A DNA stretch of 64,000 bases, from assembly GCA_963725035.1 (NCBI GenBank), contig CAVRWX010000018.1, positions 62,001 through 126,000 on the forward strand, given 5' to 3'. This document shows, piece by piece, positions 35,203 through 43,249 of this stretch (its first letter is position 1; the number at the start of each line of letters is the position of its first letter). Both the position numbers and the translations under genes were made by a program. The notes under the pieces are model-generated. The model was not told the origin of the DNA and did not search any database. It was given only the letters and a program-made list of their open reading frames with translations. The DNA is from JALZKA01 sp963725035. Lineage in GTDB: Bacteria > Actinomycetota > Thermoleophilia > Solirubrobacterales > 70-9.

Positions 35203-35708
35203 ACTCCGAGGGCAAGGAGAGGGTCGCTGTCTGCCCGGGCAGCTACGACCCGGTCACCAACGGGCACATCGACATCCTCAAGCGCGTATCGCGCGTCTTC
35301 GATCGCGTGGTGGTCGGAGTCGTCGGGCAGTCGATCCGAAAGACGTCGACTCTCTTCACGCCCGAGGAGCGCCAGGGCTTCCTCGAGCGAGCGGTGGCCG
35401 AGGCCGGCCTGGAGAACGTGGAGGTGAAGGTCTTCTCGAACCTCCTCGTCGAGTTCGTGCGCGAACAGAACGGCACGGCAATCGTCAAAGGCCTACGTGC
35501 GATCTCGGACTTCGAGTACGAGTTCGAGATGAACCAGCTGAATCGCAAGCTTGCCCCGGACATCGAGTCGGTCTACATCTTCGCCTCATCCGAGTTCAGC
35601 TTCCTGTCGTCGACGGGCGTCAAGGAGATGGCGACTTTCGGCGGCGACGTATCCGATCTGGTGCCTGCTGAGGTTGCGAAGGCCCTCGTCGATCGGGCCG
35701 AGCGCTGA
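35199..35708 (+). CDS. coaD: Pantetheine-phosphate adenylyltransferase
   Basis: A nucleotidyltransferase of CoA synthesis. VAVCPGSYDPVTNGHIDIL contains the TxGH motif, and SEFSFLSSTGVKEMA the C-terminal ATP-binding signature. KGLRAISDFEYEFEM is also typical. It adenylates 4'-phosphopantetheine. The TTG start overlaps the rsmD stop. Confidence 0.95.
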   Translation: MNSEGKERVAVCPGSYDPVTNGHIDILKRVSRVFDRVVVGVVGQSIRKTSTLFTPEERQGFLERAVAEAGLENVEVKVFSNLLVEFVREQNGTAIVKGLRAISDFEYEFEMNQLNRKLAPDIESVYIFASSEFSFLSSTGVKEMATFGGDVSDLVPAEVAKALVDRAER

Positions 35709-35726
35709 CCCAGCAGGTGCGTTTGC

Positions 35727-35770
35727 TTTTCGCCCGTGATGGGCAGGAGCTTGCAGGCGCGCGGCGAAAA
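35727..35770. terminator. Hairpin after coaD
   Basis: TTTTCGCC at 35727-35734 pairs with GGCGAAAA at 35763-35770; a GCAGGAG/CTCCTGC pair overlaps it (35742 region and 35782 region). It may end the recG-rsmD-coaD transcript just before the sepIVA promoter. Confidence 0.35.
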
Positions 35771-35804
35771 GGCCCCCGTCACTCCTGCAACTAGCGTTCC
35801 CACG

Positions 35805-35823
35805 TAAGCTTCCCCTGCAAATG
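35805..35823 (+). promoter_or_regulatory. -10 box of the sepIVA-like gene
   Basis: TAAGCT at 35805-35810 is ten bases before the ATG at 35821, with no Shine-Dalgarno sequence between. Confidence 0.45.
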
Positions 35824-36282
35824 GACGTCCTTGTACTCATAGACAAGCTCGACGATCTGATCCACAACGCGCGGCCGGTGCCGCTCACGGATCAGGTTCG
35901 TGTCGATCGCGAGGAGATCTACGACCTCCTCGACCAGATGCGCGCCACGATCCCCGAGGAGATCAAGCAGGCGCGCTGGATCGTCAAGGAGCGCCAGGAG
36001 ATGCTGGCCGAGGCCAAGCGCGAGGCTGAGCGCGTCGTCAAGGAGGCCCGCGACCAGCAGGCCCGCCTGATCTCCGACGAGGAGGTCTACAAGCAGGCCG
36101 AACGCGCCGCCGAGGAGATCATCGAGGACGCGCGCGAGACCGAGCGCCAGATTCGCCTCGGCGCCGAGGACTACGCCGACGAGATCCTCTCGACCCTCGA
36201 GGTCAACCTTCAGAAGTTCCTCGCCGCCGTGCAGCGCGGCCGCGACCGGCTCGCCGGCCGCGACGACGAGCCCCTCGAATAG
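35821..36282 (+). CDS. sepIVA: SepIVA/DivIVA-like coiled-coil protein
   Basis: A 153-residue, highly charged protein with one long coiled coil (about residues 45-140; KERQEMLAEAKREAERVVKE is typical). The N-terminus MDVLVLIDKLDDLIHNARPV matches SepIVA, the mycobacterial septum and polar-growth factor that lies beside DUF177 and rnc in mycobacteria. The same neighbourhood is present here. It may guide cell-wall synthesis at the septum or membrane; that is inference from mycobacteria. Confidence 0.75.
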   Translation: MDVLVLIDKLDDLIHNARPVPLTDQVRVDREEIYDLLDQMRATIPEEIKQARWIVKERQEMLAEAKREAERVVKEARDQQARLISDEEVYKQAERAAEEIIEDARETERQIRLGAEDYADEILSTLEVNLQKFLAAVQRGRDRLAGRDDEPLE

Positions 36283-36315
36283 CGCCGGGCTCCCAGCTAC
36301 TACTTCCGCGTGCTG

Positions 36316-36819
36316 TCACTCGTAGACGGCGCGGACGACCGCCAGGCCGTCCTCTGCCCAGGTGACTTCGCCGCCCGCCCATTCGGCCCACTCGGCTGCC
36401 TGCGCGGGCTCGAGGACATCGCCGATGACTACCGCTCGCGAATGGTCCCGAACGCGCCGGAAGAGCTGGTGCACGCCGTCGGGGTCCAGCTCTGAAGCCG
36501 TGAGGACCGCGATCACGAGGTCCCACGGGCCGTCGGGCAACGGATCCTCGATTCGGCCGAGCCTGAGATCCTCCCAGCCAAGCTCCCTTGCCTTGAAGAC
36601 CATCTCCGAGCTCGAGTCGTATCCGGTGATCCGGACGTCGGGGAACCGGTCGAGCAGGCGCTGGGTCGTCTCCGCGGTGCCGAACCCGAGCTCGAGGACC
36701 CTGGCGGGCTCGAAGGGCACGGCGTCGAGCGCTGCGACCTGGAGGTCCTCGTAGCGCGGGACCTCCTCGAGGATGCGCTCGAGGTAGCTGTCGGGGTCTC
36801 TATTGGGTAGTGGGGTCAT
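36316..36819 (-). CDS. Class I SAM-dependent methyltransferase
   Basis: A 167-residue methyltransferase with VLELGFGTAETTQRLLDRFP as the SAM motif, then TGYDSSSEMVFKARELG and the GPWDLVIAVLTASEL strand. No target-specific domain is visible. ATG 36819 lies within a REP-like sequence (GTAGTGGGGTCATGTC on the plus strand). It is divergent from DUF177 and interrupts the plus-strand cluster. Confidence 0.75.
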   Translation of the reverse strand: MTPLPNRDPDSYLERILEEVPRYEDLQVAALDAVPFEPARVLELGFGTAETTQRLLDRFPDVRITGYDSSSEMVFKARELGWEDLRLGRIEDPLPDGPWDLVIAVLTASELDPDGVHQLFRRVRDHSRAVVIGDVLEPAQAAEWAEWAGGEVTWAEDGLAVVRAVYE

Positions 36820-36832
36820 GTCTAAATTCTTT
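36795..36832. repeat. Possible REP-like remnant at the methyltransferase start
   Basis: GGTAGTGGGGTCATGTCTAA resembles the GGGGTCAGGTCT elements I associate with REP and RAYT transposases. Its CAT is the start codon of the minus-strand methyltransferase. One copy only, so identification is tentative. Confidence 0.3.
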
Positions 36833-36839
36833 GGAAGCG

Positions 36840-37357
36840 GTGCCCGCGCCATTCAACACGATCGATCTCGCCACCCTGGCACTCAAGCCGGGCGAGGGTC
36901 GGCGCCTCGACCTGGAGTTGGTCCCAGAGGCGCTCGAGCTGGGCGGCGAGATCTACGACTTCGGCTCGGAGGCGGTGCCCGCGCGCCTCGACGTCTCGCG
37001 GACCTCGTCGGGCCACGCCATGCGCCTGGCGCTCACCGCGACGCTTCACGGCCGCTGCATGCGGTGCCTGACGCCGGCGACGTTCGACGTGGAGGTCGAG
37101 TCGCGAGAGGTGGATCAGCCGGGCACTGGCGATGAGGAGCTCGCAAGCCCATACGTGGACCTCGACGAGCTGGACATCGCCGCCTGGGCGCACGACGCGA
37201 TCGCGCTGACGCTGCCGGTGGCGCTCCTCTGTCGCCCGGACTGCAAGGGCCTCTGCCCCGAGTGCGGCGTCTCGCTCAACGACATCTCCGAGGGCGAGCA
37301 CGTCCACGAGGCGAGCCCGATCCCCGTTGGGCGAAGCTCCGCGAGCTGACCGACTGA
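36840..37357 (+). CDS. DUF177 (YceD) family protein, with a one-base frame disruption at the end
   Basis: YceD-type protein upstream of rpmF, as in most bacteria. NTIDLATLALKPGEGRRLDL starts the family match, and the cysteines CMRCLTPA and CRPDCKGLCPECG form the usual metal-like cluster. One C appears lost near 37318: restoring it changes the odd tail to DPRWAKLRELTD, stop 37357. YceD affects rRNA or membrane-lipid balance in E. coli, but its molecular job is unclear. GTG 36840 is preferred over 36810. Confidence 0.85.
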
Positions 37358-37427
37358 CGACGACCAAACGTCCAACGCTGATCCACATGCGGGCTCAATC
37401 GGACGTTTCGCCCTCGTTGGCGGTAGC

Positions 37428-37447
37428 TACCCTTCTCGGCCCACATG
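37428..37447 (+). promoter_or_regulatory. -10 box of rpmF (TAGCTACCCTT type)
   Basis: TACCCT at 37428-37433 inside TAGCTACCCTT lies eleven bases before the rpmF ATG. It is the same extended string as at rpmB. Confidence 0.5.
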
Positions 37448-37654
37448 GCCGTCCCGAAGAAGAGAACTTCCCGCACTCGTCGCGACAAGCGCCGCGCGAA
37501 TCACACCGCAGCGAAGCCGCGCACGAACCGCTGCCCGCGCTGCCACAGCCCGCGCCTTCCGCACCGTGTTTGCCCGACCTGCGGCACGTATGCGGGTCGC
37601 GAGGTGATTCGCCCGGACATCCCGGACGAGCTCGGCGTCCCCGACCAGGAGTAA
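37445..37654 (+). CDS. rpmF: 50S ribosomal protein L32
   Basis: A 69-residue L32: AVPKKRTSRTRRDKRRANH, then two CxxC pairs (CPRC, CPTC) for zinc, and GREVI near the end. It follows DUF177 and precedes plsX, a linkage between ribosome and lipid synthesis found across bacteria. Confidence 0.95.
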   Translation: MAVPKKRTSRTRRDKRRANHTAAKPRTNRCPRCHSPRLPHRVCPTCGTYAGREVIRPDIPDELGVPDQE

Positions 37655-37657
37655 CCC

Positions 37658-38665
37658 GTGGTCACCGTCGCGCTAGACGGCCGCGGCGTGGAGCAGGGCC
37701 TGGACGTTCTCGCCGACGGAGCCCGACGTGCCATGGCCGACGGCATCGCGCTGCGGATCTTCGGCGATTCGAAGGAACTGAAAGCCCTCCAAGACGAGGG
37801 TGCCAAGGTGATCGAGGCGCCTGGGGAGATCTCGAACGAAGACGACCCGGTCGCGAGCGTGCGCTCGCGCGAGGACGCTTCGATCGTCATGGCGGCGGCA
37901 GACGTCGCCGACGGGTACTCGCAGGCCCTGGTCAGCGCCGGCCCGACCGGCGCGACGATGACGGCGGCGCTGTTCGCGCTCAGGCGCCTGAGCGGCGTTC
38001 GCCGCCCGTCCCTGGCGGTGCAGCTTCCCGTGGTCGCTCACGACGGGCCCCCGACGCTCCTCCTCGACGCCGGCGCCAACTCCGAGGCGCGCTCTCAGGA
38101 CCTTGTCCAGTCGGCCGTGATGGGCGCCGCCTTCTCGCGCGCGGTCCTCGGGGTCGAGGATCCACGCGTCGCGCTGCTCTCGGTCGGCGAGGAGTCCAAG
38201 AAGGGAACCGCCGAGGTCGTCGAGGCGCACGCCGAGCTCGAGGAACTGAATGGGATCAACTTCATCGGGAACATCGAGGGCCGCGACCTGCTGTCGGGCG
38301 CGGCGGAAGTGATCGCGACCGACGGTTTCACCGGCAATGTCGCCTTGAAGACGCTCGAGGGCACCGCGAAGACGGTTGGATCTGCCGTTGGGCGCGCCGC
38401 ACGCTCGAATCCTGTCTCGGCCGTTGGCGGACTGATGTTGCGGCCCGCTCTGGGTGGCCTGCGCCGGAAAATGGACCCCGACATGACCGGCGGGGCGATC
38501 CTCCTGGGGGTGCGCGGCGTCGCGGTCGTGGGGCACGGGAGCTCGGGGCCGGACGGGATCGCCAACGCGATTCGCCTGGCCGCGCGCGCGGTTTCCGAGC
38601 GGTCGACCGAGCGCACCGCGGAGCTCCTGGCGTCGGCGGGTGCAACCCGGGGCGAGCTCAAGTGA
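37658..38665 (+). CDS. plsX: Phosphate acyltransferase PlsX
   Basis: PlsX makes acyl-phosphate from acyl-ACP for phospholipid synthesis. GPTGATMTAALFALRRL, LLLDAGANSEARSQDLVQ, IGNIEGRDLLSGAAEV and ATDGFTGNVALKTLEG fit. The usual N-terminal DAMGGD signature is replaced by ALDGRGVEQG, which is unusual. Length 335 is normal. It lies directly before acpP, its likely partner. Confidence 0.88.
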   Translation: MVTVALDGRGVEQGLDVLADGARRAMADGIALRIFGDSKELKALQDEGAKVIEAPGEISNEDDPVASVRSREDASIVMAAADVADGYSQALVSAGPTGATMTAALFALRRLSGVRRPSLAVQLPVVAHDGPPTLLLDAGANSEARSQDLVQSAVMGAAFSRAVLGVEDPRVALLSVGEESKKGTAEVVEAHAELEELNGINFIGNIEGRDLLSGAAEVIATDGFTGNVALKTLEGTAKTVGSAVGRAARSNPVSAVGGLMLRPALGGLRRKMDPDMTGGAILLGVRGVAVVGHGSSGPDGIANAIRLAARAVSERSTERTAELLASAGATRGELK

Positions 38666-38678
38666 TAGGGATAGGGCT

Positions 38679-38936
38679 ATGAGCGTGGACCGCGACATCG
38701 TCCTGGAGAAGGTTCGGTCGCATCTGGCGGCGGAGCTGGGGGTCGACGCCGGCGCGATCACAGACGAGACCCACTTCCGCGACGATCTTGAAGCCGACTC
38801 GCTCGATCTCTACGAATTGGTCATGGAGCTCGAAGACACGTACGGCGTGAAGATGTCCGAGCAGGAGGCAGAGGGGATCCTCACCGTCGGGCAAGCCGTT
38901 GACTTTGTTGCGGCAAGGGCCGAAGATCCCGGCTGA
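38679..38936 (+). CDS. acpP: Acyl carrier protein
   Basis: An 85-residue ACP. The phosphopantetheine serine is in LEADSLDLYELVMELEDTYG. AGGGATAGGG precedes the ATG as a strong ribosome site, unlike the leaderless genes around it. It overlaps the rnc ATG (TGATG). Confidence 0.95.
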   Translation: MSVDRDIVLEKVRSHLAAELGVDAGAITDETHFRDDLEADSLDLYELVMELEDTYGVKMSEQEAEGILTVGQAVDFVAARAEDPG

Positions 38937-39673
38937 TGGCAGACGGCATCCGCGCGGCTGGTCGCGGGGGGATTGAGGGGCGCGGCAGGCGACCCCCGGG
39001 CCCGGCTGCCCTGAGATCGCTGATCGACAAGCTGCCCAAGGAGGCGCGCGAGCCCGCCCTCACTCATTCTTCCTGGGTCGACCACCGCGCCGACTCTTAC
39101 GGGCGCCTCGCCTTCCTGGGCGACAGCATCCTCGGCCTTGCGATCGCCGAGCACTTGTTCGTCCGTCACCCGCGCTCGGACATCGGCCACCTCACCAAGG
39201 TCCACGGCCAGGCCGTCTCGGGCCGCGCGTGCGCGACTGTCGCGGTCGAGCTCGGGCTGCCCGAGCTCATGGCCGAGCTTCAGCCGCAGATACTTGACGG
39301 CGGGATCGACATCCCGGCGCTGCTCTCGTCGGAGCGGGCTATGGCGTCGGTCTGCGAGTCCGTGATCGGTGCCTGCTACCTCCACCACGGCTTCGAGGAG
39401 ACCGGACCGGCGGTCGTTGCCGCGTTCTCCGAACAGGTCGATCTCGCCTCCGAGACCGTGCTCGACTTCAAGTCTGCGCTTCAGGAGCGGCTCGCCCGCG
39501 ATGGCGGCCGGGTTCGCTATGAGGTGACCGAGGAGGATGGGCCGCCGCACGAGCGCTGCTTCGAGGTCGCGGCGAGCGTCGACGGCGAGGTCATCGGCAC
39601 CGGGTCGGGGCGCTCCAAGAAGGCGGCTGAGCAGGCCGCCGCCGCCGAGGCCCTGGATCGCCTGGACGCCTGA
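38936..39673 (+). CDS. rnc: Ribonuclease III-like protein with altered active site
   Basis: An RNase III domain (LTHSSW; YGRLAFLGDSILGLAIAEHL; ASVCESVIGACYL) followed by an intact double-stranded-RNA-binding domain from about residue 176 (DFKSALQERLA...GSGRSKKAAEQAAA). Against E. coli RNase III, the metal ligands E41 and D114 read as A59 and S138 here, and E38 as G56, while D45 (D63) and E117 (E141) remain. Catalysis may be lost or rearranged. Gene order acpP-rnc-smc is the usual one. No frame break is seen. Confidence 0.85.
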   Translation: MADGIRAAGRGGIEGRGRRPPGPAALRSLIDKLPKEAREPALTHSSWVDHRADSYGRLAFLGDSILGLAIAEHLFVRHPRSDIGHLTKVHGQAVSGRACATVAVELGLPELMAELQPQILDGGIDIPALLSSERAMASVCESVIGACYLHHGFEETGPAVVAAFSEQVDLASETVLDFKSALQERLARDGGRVRYEVTEEDGPPHERCFEVAASVDGEVIGTGSGRSKKAAEQAAAAEALDRLDA

Positions 39674-39722
39674 CGTTCCGTCCGGTCCACGCGGCAGCCT
39701 TGTAACCCTTAGCGGCCGTCAT

Positions 39723-42059
39723 ATGCACCTTCAATCGATCTCAATCAAGGGGTTCAAGTCGTTCCCCGATCGCACGAACCTGGAATTCGCTCCGGGCGTG
39801 AGCGTGATCGTCGGGCCGAACGGCTGCGGCAAGTCGAACGTCACCGATGCTGTGCTCTGGGCACTCGGCGAGCAGAGCCCGCTCTCCGTTCGCGGCCAAT
39901 CGATGCAGGACATGGTCTACACGGGCGGCGAGGGTGTGGGGCCAAGCCGCTACGCGGAGGTCGAGGTCGTCCTCGCGACCGACGAGGGAGATGACGAGCC
40001 GCTCGGCTTCTCCGAGATCTCGATCCGCCGGCGCCTCGATCGCGCAGGCGACGGCGAGTATCGCCTGAACGGCGCGCGCTGCCGCCTGGCCGACGTAGTC
40101 GACGTCCTCTCCGACATGAACCTCGGCGGCGAGATGCACTCCGTCATCAGCCAGGGCCGCGTCGAGGAGATCGTCAACTCGAAGCCTCGCCACCGCCGCA
40201 TCCTCGTCGAGGAGGCCGCCGGCCTCTCCAAGCACCGCAAGCGCCGGCGCCGCGCACAGCTTCGGCTGGAGCGCACCCAGGACAACCTCGACCGCGCGCT
40301 CGACGTCGAGCGCGAGGCTCGCCGCCGCCTGCGCCCGCTCAAGCAGCAGGCCCAGGCCGCCGACATCCACTCCCGCCTCGAGCGCGAATCGAACGAACTG
40401 CGCGCTCAGCTTCTGGCCGCCGAGGCCGGCGCTGGGGCCGAGGAGCTCGCCGCCGCCGAGAAGCGCGCGAACCAGGCGCAAAAGCAGCGCGACGCGGTTG
40501 AGGCCGATCTCGCCGTCGTCACCAAAAAGCGGTCGGAGATCGAGGCCCGGCTTGCCGACCGCGACCGCGAGCGCACCGAGGCATGGGGGCGCCTGACCAG
40601 CCTCCGTGCCGCGGGCGAGCGCCTCTCGGCTCGCGCCGACGCACTTGCCGCCCGCCGCGACCACCTTCGTCACGAGCTCGAGCGCCGCCGCTCCGCGCTG
40701 GGCGCGCTGGCTGCCGAGATCGCCGCTGAGGCCGAGCGTGAGGGCGGAGACCCCGTCGACGTCGGGCTCGGGCGCGCGGTGACTGCCACGCGCGAGGCGT
40801 TCGAGGCGTTGGGCCGCGCCCAGGCAACCGAGGCGGAGTCCGAGCGCGCTACGGAGGTCAGCCGCGCTCGCGATTCGCTCGACCTCGCCGCCAGGACCGC
40901 GCGGCGGGTCGAGGACCTCCTCGGGCGCCGGCGCCAGGACTCAATCGAGCGGCGCATCACGGTCGAGGGCGATCTCCTGAAGGACGTCGAGGAGCTTTGC
41001 GAGGCGGCCGCCACCGCCCGCGACGCAACCGGCAAGCGCGCTGCCGCCCTGGAGGCGCGGACGCTCAGCCAGTCCGAGTCCGACGAGACGACGGCCGCCC
41101 TCCGCGAGTGCTCGCGCCAGGACGCCGAGATCCAGGCGCGCCTGCGGACTGCCGCCGAAGAAGTGACTCAGGCCGAGGTCCGCGCGGCGCACCTGCGCGA
41201 CCGCTCGGACGAGGCCGCCGGCGAGCTCAAGCGGATCTCCGAGGCGCTTGGCCGCGAGATCGCCCCAGCCGGGAAGCCCCTCACCGACATTGAGCGCACG
41301 GAGATCGACTCGAAGCTGGAGCGCCTCGCTCGTCGCCGCGAGGCGCTGGGCCCAGTCAACCCTCTCGCCGAGCGCGAGTACGAGGAGGCCAGGACCTACG
41401 TCTCGGAGCTCGAGGAGCAGCGCACCGACCTCGAGGCGGCCATGAAGGAGCTCGAGGGTCTGATCGCCGAGACCGATCGCAAGATCACCGCCGACTTCGA
41501 GGAGACGTTCGAGGCTGCGCGCAAGAACTTCGAAGAGCTGATCGAGCACCTCTTCCCGGGCGGCCGCGGTCGGCTCCGGCTCGTCACCGAGCGCACGCCC
41601 AAGCCGGTGATCGGCGGCGGTGAAGCTCCCGTAGCGGAGGGTGAGGCGCCCGACGACGATCCCGATGAGGAGGCGCAGAGCGACTTCGAGGGGCACGGCG
41701 TCGAGATCGAGGTGACGCCTGCCGGAAAGGCCATGCGAAAGCTCCAGCTCCTGTCCGGTGGCGAGAAGTCCTTGGTGGCGCTCGCGTTCGTCTTCTCCGT
41801 GTTCATGGCTCGCCCCTCGCCCTTCTACATCCTCGACGAGGTCGAGGCCGCGCTCGACGACGCGAACATCGACCGCTTCCTCCAGCTCGTCCGCCGCTTC
41901 TCGGACCGCGCACAGTTCATCGTTGTCACCCACCAGAAGCGCACAATGGACGCCGCCGACGTCCTTTACGGCGTCTCGATGGCACGCGGCGGCATCACCA
42001 AGGTCGTCTCCCGCCGCATGCCGGCGACCTCGGAACAGACACTCCAAGACGCTGCCTAG
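39723..42059 (+). CDS. smc: Short SMC family ATPase without a recognisable hinge
   Basis: An SMC ATPase: HLQSISIKGFKSFPDRT start, Walker A GPNGCGKSN (31-39), signature LSGGEK (677-682), Walker B YILDEVEAALDD (702-713) and THQKRTM. The C-arm motif GPVNPLAEREYEE is at 543-555. The total is 778 residues against about 1,150-1,190 normally. Between 170 and 542 only coiled-coil sequence is visible, with a likely turn near EREGGDPVDVG (338-348); no globular hinge is seen. The frame is continuous. ScpA and ScpB are both encoded at 1-2.4 kb. It lies in its standard place between rnc and ftsY. Confidence 0.88.
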   Translation: MHLQSISIKGFKSFPDRTNLEFAPGVSVIVGPNGCGKSNVTDAVLWALGEQSPLSVRGQSMQDMVYTGGEGVGPSRYAEVEVVLATDEGDDEPLGFSEISIRRRLDRAGDGEYRLNGARCRLADVVDVLSDMNLGGEMHSVISQGRVEEIVNSKPRHRRILVEEAAGLSKHRKRRRRAQLRLERTQDNLDRALDVEREARRRLRPLKQQAQAADIHSRLERESNELRAQLLAAEAGAGAEELAAAEKRANQAQKQRDAVEADLAVVTKKRSEIEARLADRDRERTEAWGRLTSLRAAGERLSARADALAARRDHLRHELERRRSALGALAAEIAAEAEREGGDPVDVGLGRAVTATREAFEALGRAQATEAESERATEVSRARDSLDLAARTARRVEDLLGRRRQDSIERRITVEGDLLKDVEELCEAAATARDATGKRAAALEARTLSQSESDETTAALRECSRQDAEIQARLRTAAEEVTQAEVRAAHLRDRSDEAAGELKRISEALGREIAPAGKPLTDIERTEIDSKLERLARRREALGPVNPLAEREYEEARTYVSELEEQRTDLEAAMKELEGLIAETDRKITADFEETFEAARKNFEELIEHLFPGGRGRLRLVTERTPKPVIGGGEAPVAEGEAPDDDPDEEAQSDFEGHGVEIEVTPAGKAMRKLQLLSGGEKSLVALAFVFSVFMARPSPFYILDEVEAALDDANIDRFLQLVRRFSDRAQFIVVTHQKRTMDAADVLYGVSMARGGITKVVSRRMPATSEQTLQDAA

Positions 42060-42229
42060 GCGAATGATCCACGACATCACGCAGCTGACACACGGATACC
42101 GTCGCTGGATCGCGACGTCGGGACTCGACCGTGCCCACCGGCACGGCCTTCGCCGTCCGCGCCCAGCTCGGTCCCGTGCGTCCGCGCGCATGAGCCCGTG
42201 GAATCAGTCGCTAGCTCCTGCCCCAGGTA

Positions 42230-43229
42230 ATGGCGACCGGCTGGAGCGACGTGTTCATCCTGCCCGACGCAGGGCAATCCGTGCCGGCGCCGGAGCCGGC
42301 GGCGATGGCCCGCGAGGGGCAAGTTCTTCTCCCGCCTTCGCGACAACCTTTCGCGGTCGAGGCAGGCGCTGACGGCCGAGGTGTCGGCCAGCTTCTTCGA
42401 CCGGCTCGACGCCGAAGCGTTCGAGCGACTGGAAGAGGCATTGATCCTGGCCGACGTGGGCGCCCCGGTTACCGCAGACGTGGTCGGGCGCCTGGAGGCA
42501 GAGGTGTCCTCGGGTGCGGTCGCACAGGGGGACGCGGCGCGCACACGCCTGGTCGAGCTTCTGGCCGAGGTTGCCCAGCCCGACGGTGCGCCGCGAATCG
42601 ACCTGACGCACGGGCCGACCGTGCTCATGGTCGTCGGCGTCAACGGCACGGGCAAGACGACCACGATCGGAAAGCTCGCTCAACTGATCTCGTCCGAGCT
42701 CGGGCTGCGAACGATTGTGGGTGCGGCGGACACCTATCGCGCTGCCGCGATCGAGCAGCTGGAGACCTGGGCGGAGCGCTCGGGAACCGAGATCGTCAAA
42801 GGGCAGCCGGGAGGCGATCCGGGGGCGGTCGTCTTCGACTCGGTGACTGCGGCAGAGGCTCGCGGCGCGGACGTCGTGATCATCGACACGGCGGGGCGCC
42901 TCCACACGCACGGCAATCTGATGGAGGAGCTCGCCAAGATCCGTAGGGTCGCCTCGAAGCGGCTCGCCGGCGCCCCGCACGAGACGCTGATCGTGATCGA
43001 CGCGACCACCGGTCAGAACGGCCTGCGCCAGGCTCGGGCCTTCGCCGAGGCGGCTGGGGTTACCGGCGTGGTCCTGACGAAGCTCGACGGCACGGCGAAG
43101 GGTGGCATCGCCCTCTCGATCGCATCCGAGCTGGGAACGCCGGTGAAGATGATTGGCGTGGGGGAGGGGCTCGAGGACCTACGCCCCTTCGACGCGCGCG
43201 AGTTCTGCGAGGCGCTCATCGGAGAGTGA
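42230..43229 (+). CDS. ftsY: SRP receptor FtsY, with a +1 frame disruption near the start
   Basis: The receptor GTPase that docks SRP-ribosome complexes at the membrane. N-domain helices (FFSRLRDNLSRSRQALTAEV), P-loop VVGVNGTGKTTTIGKLA, AADTYRAAA, DTAGRLHTH and TKLDGTAKGG are present. The conserved start GKFFSRLRD lacks its own start codon; dropping one base near 42320 links it to MAREG and ATG 42305 or, further up, ATG 42230. Both starts are possible. The 170 bases before it hold nothing I recognise. Confidence 0.85.
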
Positions 43230-43234
43230 GCCCG

Positions 43235-43249
43235 TAAGCTCAGCGCGTG
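43235..43249 (+). promoter_or_regulatory. -10 box of ffh
   Basis: TAAGCT at 43235-43240 is six bases before the ffh GTG at 43247 and lies right after the ftsY stop. Confidence 0.4.

Noticed and set aside
42060..42229. SRP 4.5S RNA between smc and ftsY
   Set aside because: The conserved GGAAGCAGCC-type tetraloop region is not present; nothing else is recognised in this stretch.
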